Notes under the pieces: model-generated
The model's database searches: none
What the model was told of the DNA's origin: nothing
What the model saw: only the letters and a program-made list of their open reading frames with translations
Shown here: positions 34,270 through 38,012 of the stretch, piece by piece
Numbering within the stretch: the first letter of the stretch is position 1
Layout of the letters: each line of letters opens with the position of its first letter
Made by a program: the position numbers and the translations under genes
Source of the DNA: JBIOHJ01 sp044448905
GTDB lineage: Bacteria; Bacteroidota; Bacteroidia; AKYH767-A; OLB10
DNA length: 38,012 bases
Reading direction: 5' to 3'
Assembly: GCA_044448905.1 (NCBI GenBank)
Contig: JBIOHJ010000013.1
Coordinates: forward strand, 1-38,012

Positions 34270-36201
34270 ATGTGCGGCATAGCAGGATACATTGATTACA
34301 CAGGAAAAAGTAATGCGGATATTCTGAAAAAGATGACCGGTGCGGTTTACCATCGCGGCCCTGACGATGATGGGTATGAAATATTTAACCGCAATGATGT
34401 AACGGTTGGTTTTGGTTTCAGGCGGCTCTCCATCATTGAGCTTTCTGATTTGGGACATCAGCCAATGGTAAATGAACATAGCGGTGACGTTATTATTTAC
34501 AACGGTGAAGTTTACAACTACCGGGAAATACGAAACGAGCTCGAACAGGATGGGTTTAAATTCAGGGGCAAGTCTGATACGGAGGTGATATTAAAAGCTT
34601 ATGAAAAATGGGGTAACGATTGTGTGCATCATTTTAACGGAATGTTCGCCTTTGTTATTTATGATGCCAAAAAGCAAAAAGTAATTTTCTTCCGCGACAG
34701 GGCAGGTGTGAAGCCGTTATACTATTATTGGAAAGACGGCATCTTTTTATTCGGTTCTGAGCTTAAATCATTTCATCAGCACCCTTCATTCAAAAAAGAG
34801 CTCGATAAAGATGCGCTTGCGCTTTACTTTCATCATGGATATATTCCATCGCCATATTGCATTTTTAAAAACACATTTAAATTAATGCCCGGGCATATTC
34901 TCGAATTTGATTTAAGCAAACAAAACTTTGATTTAAAAAAATACTGGAGTGTGCCCGATGCATTTAATCAGCCCAAGCTCGATATTTCATTTGAAGATGC
35001 CGCTGCAGAGCTGGAGAAAATGTTTGTTTCGGCATTTAAATACCGCATGATTGCTGATGTTCCGGTTGGTGTATTTTTAAGTGGCGGATACGACAGCACC
35101 TGTGTTGCCGCTTTGCTTCAGAAAAATTCAGCTCAGAAAATTAAAACATATACAATCAGCTTTAAAGAGATGCAATACGATGAAGCAGCTTATGCAAAAG
35201 CAGTGGCTGATCATATTGACACGGAGCATTATGAATATGTTTGCACCGAAAAGGATGCCATATACTGGCTGCAGATGTTTCCCGAAATTTTTGATGAGCC
35301 TTTTGCCGATGCCGTTGCCATTCCGAACCTGATAGTAAGTGAAATGGCGCATCAGCAGGTAAAAGTTGCTTTGAGTGCCGATGGTGGAGATGAACTTTTT
35401 GCCGGGTACACGCGTTATCAGAAAGCAATTGCGGATTTAAAATCTCTTAACAGGATTCCACTTTGGCTGCGAAAATTATTTGCCAGCGGAGTGGAGACTT
35501 TTCATTCGGGAGCTAAAAAATCTCTTTTAAAAGTTGACAATACAGACAGGCTTTACAGTTACTCAAAAACTGATGATGTGTTGAAAATCTATAACCGGAT
35601 AAACCAGTCGTTTACCGATAACGAGATAAAAAGGTTTATGGTGCACAGTGTTACCGATTTGCATACCCCGTTTCACGATAACAATTTACTGGCTGATACA
35701 AATGATAATTTAGGTCGCATCTTAGCAGTTGATCAATTGACCTACCTTACTGATGATATTCTGCAAAAAGTTGATAAGACATCCATGTGGGTAAGCCTCG
35801 AAGCGCGTGAGCCGATGCTCGATTACCACATCATTGAATTTGCAGCCCGGCTGCCTTCGCAATTTAAGCTGAACGGAAAATCAGGGAAACATATCCTAAA
35901 GCATATTGTTCACAAACATGTTCCCGAAAAATTAGTTAACCGCCCTAAAAAAGGCTTTGGCATTCCGCTTCCACAATGGGGAACCCAAAAATTAAAACCC
36001 TTTTTTGATTCATTTATGGATGAGAAAAAAATTGAAGATCAAAAAATATTCAATACTCCAAAGGTGATGGAGTTGTATAATCATTACAGTAAAGGCAACA
36101 CCGAATGCTTTGACAGAGTATGGCTTTTTATTTCATTTCAGATGTGGTGGAACCGGTGGATGACACAATTCGTATTCGGCACCGGAATTTTGTATTTTTG
36201 A
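34270..36201 (+). CDS. asnB: Asparagine synthase, glutamine-hydrolysing (AsnB type)
   Basis: This cytoplasmic enzyme makes Asn from Asp, Gln and ATP, or transfers amide nitrogen to another substrate, since many paralogues serve polysaccharide or peptide pathways. It has 643 residues. The N-terminal class II glutaminase has the catalytic Cys2 (MCGIAGY), with YHRGPDD, RRLSI and YNGEVYN. The C-terminal synthetase has the PPi loop SGGYDS (271-276), with Tyr where Leu or Ile is more common, and SADGGDELFAGYTRY. The length suits the exosortase/polysaccharide-type AsnB branch (about 600-650). It is followed by rmuC after 16 nt. Confidence 0.93.
   Translation: MCGIAGYIDYTGKSNADILKKMTGAVYHRGPDDDGYEIFNRNDVTVGFGFRRLSIIELSDLGHQPMVNEHSGDVIIYNGEVYNYREIRNELEQDGFKFRGKSDTEVILKAYEKWGNDCVHHFNGMFAFVIYDAKKQKVIFFRDRAGVKPLYYYWKDGIFLFGSELKSFHQHPSFKKELDKDALALYFHHGYIPSPYCIFKNTFKLMPGHILEFDLSKQNFDLKKYWSVPDAFNQPKLDISFEDAAAELEKMFVSAFKYRMIADVPVGVFLSGGYDSTCVAALLQKNSAQKIKTYTISFKEMQYDEAAYAKAVADHIDTEHYEYVCTEKDAIYWLQMFPEIFDEPFADAVAIPNLIVSEMAHQQVKVALSADGGDELFAGYTRYQKAIADLKSLNRIPLWLRKLFASGVETFHSGAKKSLLKVDNTDRLYSYSKTDDVLKIYNRINQSFTDNEIKRFMVHSVTDLHTPFHDNNLLADTNDNLGRILAVDQLTYLTDDILQKVDKTSMWVSLEAREPMLDYHIIEFAARLPSQFKLNGKSGKHILKHIVHKHVPEKLVNRPKKGFGIPLPQWGTQKLKPFFDSFMDEKKIEDQKIFNTPKVMELYNHYSKGNTECFDRVWLFISFQMWWNRWMTQFVFGTGILYF
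36193..36200 (+). promoter_or_regulatory. Possible -7 box of rmuC (TATTTTTG)
   Basis: Exact TAnnTTTG match overlapping the last codons of asnB, 17 nt before the rmuC ATG. It may give rmuC its own start in addition to read-through. Confidence 0.4.
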
Positions 36202-36217
36202 AAATCAATTATTAATC

Positions 36218-37444
36218 ATGAATCTTTTATTATATGCCACCGTGCTTGTCGCGGCTATTGCAATAACTTACTTTATTGCCAAATCGAAATTTAATTTGCT
36301 TTTGTCTGAAAAGGATGAGCGATATCATGAATTGGATAAAGAAAAAGAAAAACAAATTTCCACGCTAAGTAATGAAAACCAGAACCTGAATGAAAAGCTT
36401 CAAACCGAAAAAGAAAAGATTAAAGAGCAGCAGGCAATGCTTGTAAAGGAATTCGAAAATCTTGCCAACAAAATTCTTGAAGAAAAAACGTTAAAGTTTA
36501 CTGAGCAAAACCGGACGAATCTCGATATCATCTTAAATCCTTTTAAAGAAAAAATAAAAGACTTTGAACAAAAAGTCGAGCAGGTTTACAAAGTTGAATC
36601 GGCTGAGCGCAATTCTTTAAAAGGAGAAATAAAAAATTTAATTGAGCTGAATAAACAAATCAGCGAGGAAGCCAATAAGCTTGCTCTTGCATTAAAAGGC
36701 GACAACAAGCAACAGGGTAACTGGGGGGAATTAGTTCTCGAAAGGGTTCTCGAAGTTTCAGGGCTTATTAAAGGACAGGAGTACGAAATGCAGGTTGCCT
36801 CTTCGAATTCGGATGGCGATAAAATAATCATTGATGCAGTGGTATTTCTTCCCGATGAGAAACACATCATCATTGACTCGAAAGTTTCATTAACTGCATA
36901 CCAGTCGCTCATCAGTTCAACCATTGAAACTGAAATTGAGCAATTCAAAAAACTGCATGTAATGTCTTTTAAAAATCATATTAAATCGTTGAGCGGAAAA
37001 AATTACCAGACTGCGAATGGGTTCATCACCCCCGAGTTTGTTTTAATGTTCATTCCAATCGAATCGTCTTTTGCAGCCGCAGTTCAATCCGATCACGAAT
37101 TATTTAATTATGCATGGGATCGTAAGATTGTTATCGTTTCACCTTCAACGCTTCTCGCCACACTACGAACCATTTCATCTATCTGGAAACAGGAACGTCA
37201 AACACGTCACGCTTTGCAGATAGCCGAAGAAGGCGGAAAGCTTTACGATAAATTTGTAAGTTTTGTAGAGGACTTAATTAAAGTGGGACGCAAAATGGAT
37301 GACGCAAAAAGGGATTATGCCGATGCAATGAATAAATTATCTGAAGGAACCGGTAATCTTGTTAAGCGTGCCGAAAAAATGAAAGAGCTCGGAGCCAAAG
37401 CCACCAAATCGTTACCGCCTCAAATTATTGAACGGGCTGAATGA
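36218..37444 (+). CDS. rmuC: RmuC family protein (DNA recombination-limiting)
   Basis: This 408-residue protein has an N-terminal membrane segment (LLLYATVLVAAIAITYFIA). A long Lys/Glu-rich coiled coil runs to about residue 160. The conserved RmuC nuclease-like domain follows (QGNWGELVLERVLEVSGL, DAVVFLPDEKHIIIDSKVSL, FVLMFIPIESSFAAA, IVIVSPSTLLATLRTI). RmuC in E. coli limits recombination at inverted repeats; its exact activity is not settled. Its stop overlaps the ATG of the next gene (ATGA), so the two are translationally coupled. Confidence 0.93.
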   Translation: MNLLLYATVLVAAIAITYFIAKSKFNLLLSEKDERYHELDKEKEKQISTLSNENQNLNEKLQTEKEKIKEQQAMLVKEFENLANKILEEKTLKFTEQNRTNLDIILNPFKEKIKDFEQKVEQVYKVESAERNSLKGEIKNLIELNKQISEEANKLALALKGDNKQQGNWGELVLERVLEVSGLIKGQEYEMQVASSNSDGDKIIIDAVVFLPDEKHIIIDSKVSLTAYQSLISSTIETEIEQFKKLHVMSFKNHIKSLSGKNYQTANGFITPEFVLMFIPIESSFAAAVQSDHELFNYAWDRKIVIVSPSTLLATLRTISSIWKQERQTRHALQIAEEGGKLYDKFVSFVEDLIKVGRKMDDAKRDYADAMNKLSEGTGNLVKRAEKMKELGAKATKSLPPQIIERAE

Positions 37445-38012
37445 AAAATATTTTTATGAATCATTTGATATCTGTTGATTTCAGATTTCAATTATTTTAT
37501 TTCGGCTTTTTGGTTTCTGTTATATGTTCCTGCACCGCCTTCAACAAGCTTAGCAACCAGAATTTAGCGCCCTCTTACGATTTCGATTACAGCTATCTCC
37601 ATCCTAAGTTTATCGTATTTCATGAAAATGATGATTCCTCAACGTTATATATCGAAATTGCCCCGTTCGAATTTCTTTACAAAAAAAATGAAGCAAATGA
37701 ATTAGCAGCTGAAATGAAAGTGAGCTGGCAGCTTTTTACTTCGTTCGAGTCAAAACAATTAATTGACAGCGGATCGTCAACGTACCGGAATGTTGACAAA
37801 GGGCTTGAAGCTTTTCTTATTTACAACCTTAGCTTTAAAACCCCGGGGCTGATGAATTATTATTTAAAGGTTGAAGTAAAAGATGTTTTCCGAAAACAAT
37901 CCACAACCTATATTGTTCCGGTCGAAAAAGCCAGCAGGCAATCCGCACAATGGTTTATGCTGATAAAAAACGGAATTAAAATTCCGTTGTTCCGCAATTA
38001 TGTTGAAGAAAA
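37441..38012 (+). CDS. Lipoprotein, probable GWxTD-domain protein (partial, 3' end outside window)
   Basis: About 190 residues are present. A signal peptide ends in a lipobox-like SVICSC. It is followed by beta-rich sequence (YDFDYSYLHPKFIVFHENDDS, LYIEIAPFEFLYKK, VSWQLFTSFESKQLIDSG, YYLKVEVKDVFRKQ) that matches, from memory, the N-terminal region of Bacteroidetes GWxTD proteins. The diagnostic GWxTD motif lies beyond the window, so this identity is provisional. It overlaps the rmuC stop by 4 nt. Confidence 0.55.
   Translation, partial: MKNIFMNHLISVDFRFQLFYFGFLVSVICSCTAFNKLSNQNLAPSYDFDYSYLHPKFIVFHENDDSSTLYIEIAPFEFLYKKNEANELAAEMKVSWQLFTSFESKQLIDSGSSTYRNVDKGLEAFLIYNLSFKTPGLMNYYLKVEVKDVFRKQSTTYIVPVEKASRQSAQWFMLIKNGIKIPLFRNYVEE

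Overview
The window looks like a chromosomal segment of a Bacteroidota (Bacteroidetes) bacterium. The evidence is several secreted proteins ending in type IX secretion system (T9SS) type A sorting domains, many copies of the Bacteroidetes -7 promoter box TAnnTTTG close to start codons, a long SecA with a C-terminal zinc tail, a GldM-like Ig domain protein and a probable GWxTD lipoprotein. I cannot place it below phylum from sequence alone. No tRNA, rRNA, CRISPR array, transposase or prophage gene was seen.

Left arm (about 0.7-9.2 kb): an Ig-repeat T9SS protein (+), an RCC1-propeller T9SS protein (-), a second propeller T9SS protein (-, frameshifted near its end), then divergently a small helix-turn-helix (HTH) protein (+), a 210-bp array of 21-bp repeats, and a 297-residue protein of unknown function (+). 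Core (9.3-29.3 kb): a TMTC-like membrane/TPR protein, a TPR histidine kinase, a putative zinc aminopeptidase, a giant 19-PKD-domain surface protein that stops inside an FnIII domain, an M1 metallopeptidase fused to an Omp85-like barrel, secA, a small outer-membrane protein, a YceI protein and a GldM-like protein. Right arm (29.3-33.9 kb): the left arm in mirror image, namely a 297-residue paralogue (-), another 210-bp array of ten 21-bp units, an HTH paralogue (-), a divergent propeller T9SS protein (+) and an Ig-repeat T9SS protein (-). Then follow a T9SS tail fossil, asnB, rmuC and the start of a GWxTD-like lipoprotein. A partial response regulator and a 44-residue membrane peptide lie at the left edge.

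The most interesting thing here is the duplicated HTH / 21-bp array / 297-aa cassette. The 297-aa proteins are about 80% identical by hand count, and the divergent promoters on the other side are also nearly identical. The HTH proteins (about 28% identical) and the arrays between them have diverged strongly. The HTH-to-297 gap is nevertheless 370 nt in one copy and 369 nt in the other, each holding ten 21-bp units (two DNA turns per unit). This is what would be expected if each HTH protein co-evolved with its own array and controls the 297-aa gene, the divergent T9SS surface protein, or both. That model is inference; the layout is directly visible.

Other points worth checking are the M1 peptidase-Omp85 fusion, the truncated PKD giant, the frameshifted T9SS tail, the T9SS fossil upstream of asnB, promoter boxes that nearly touch start codons, and three unrelated long hairpins at gene borders.
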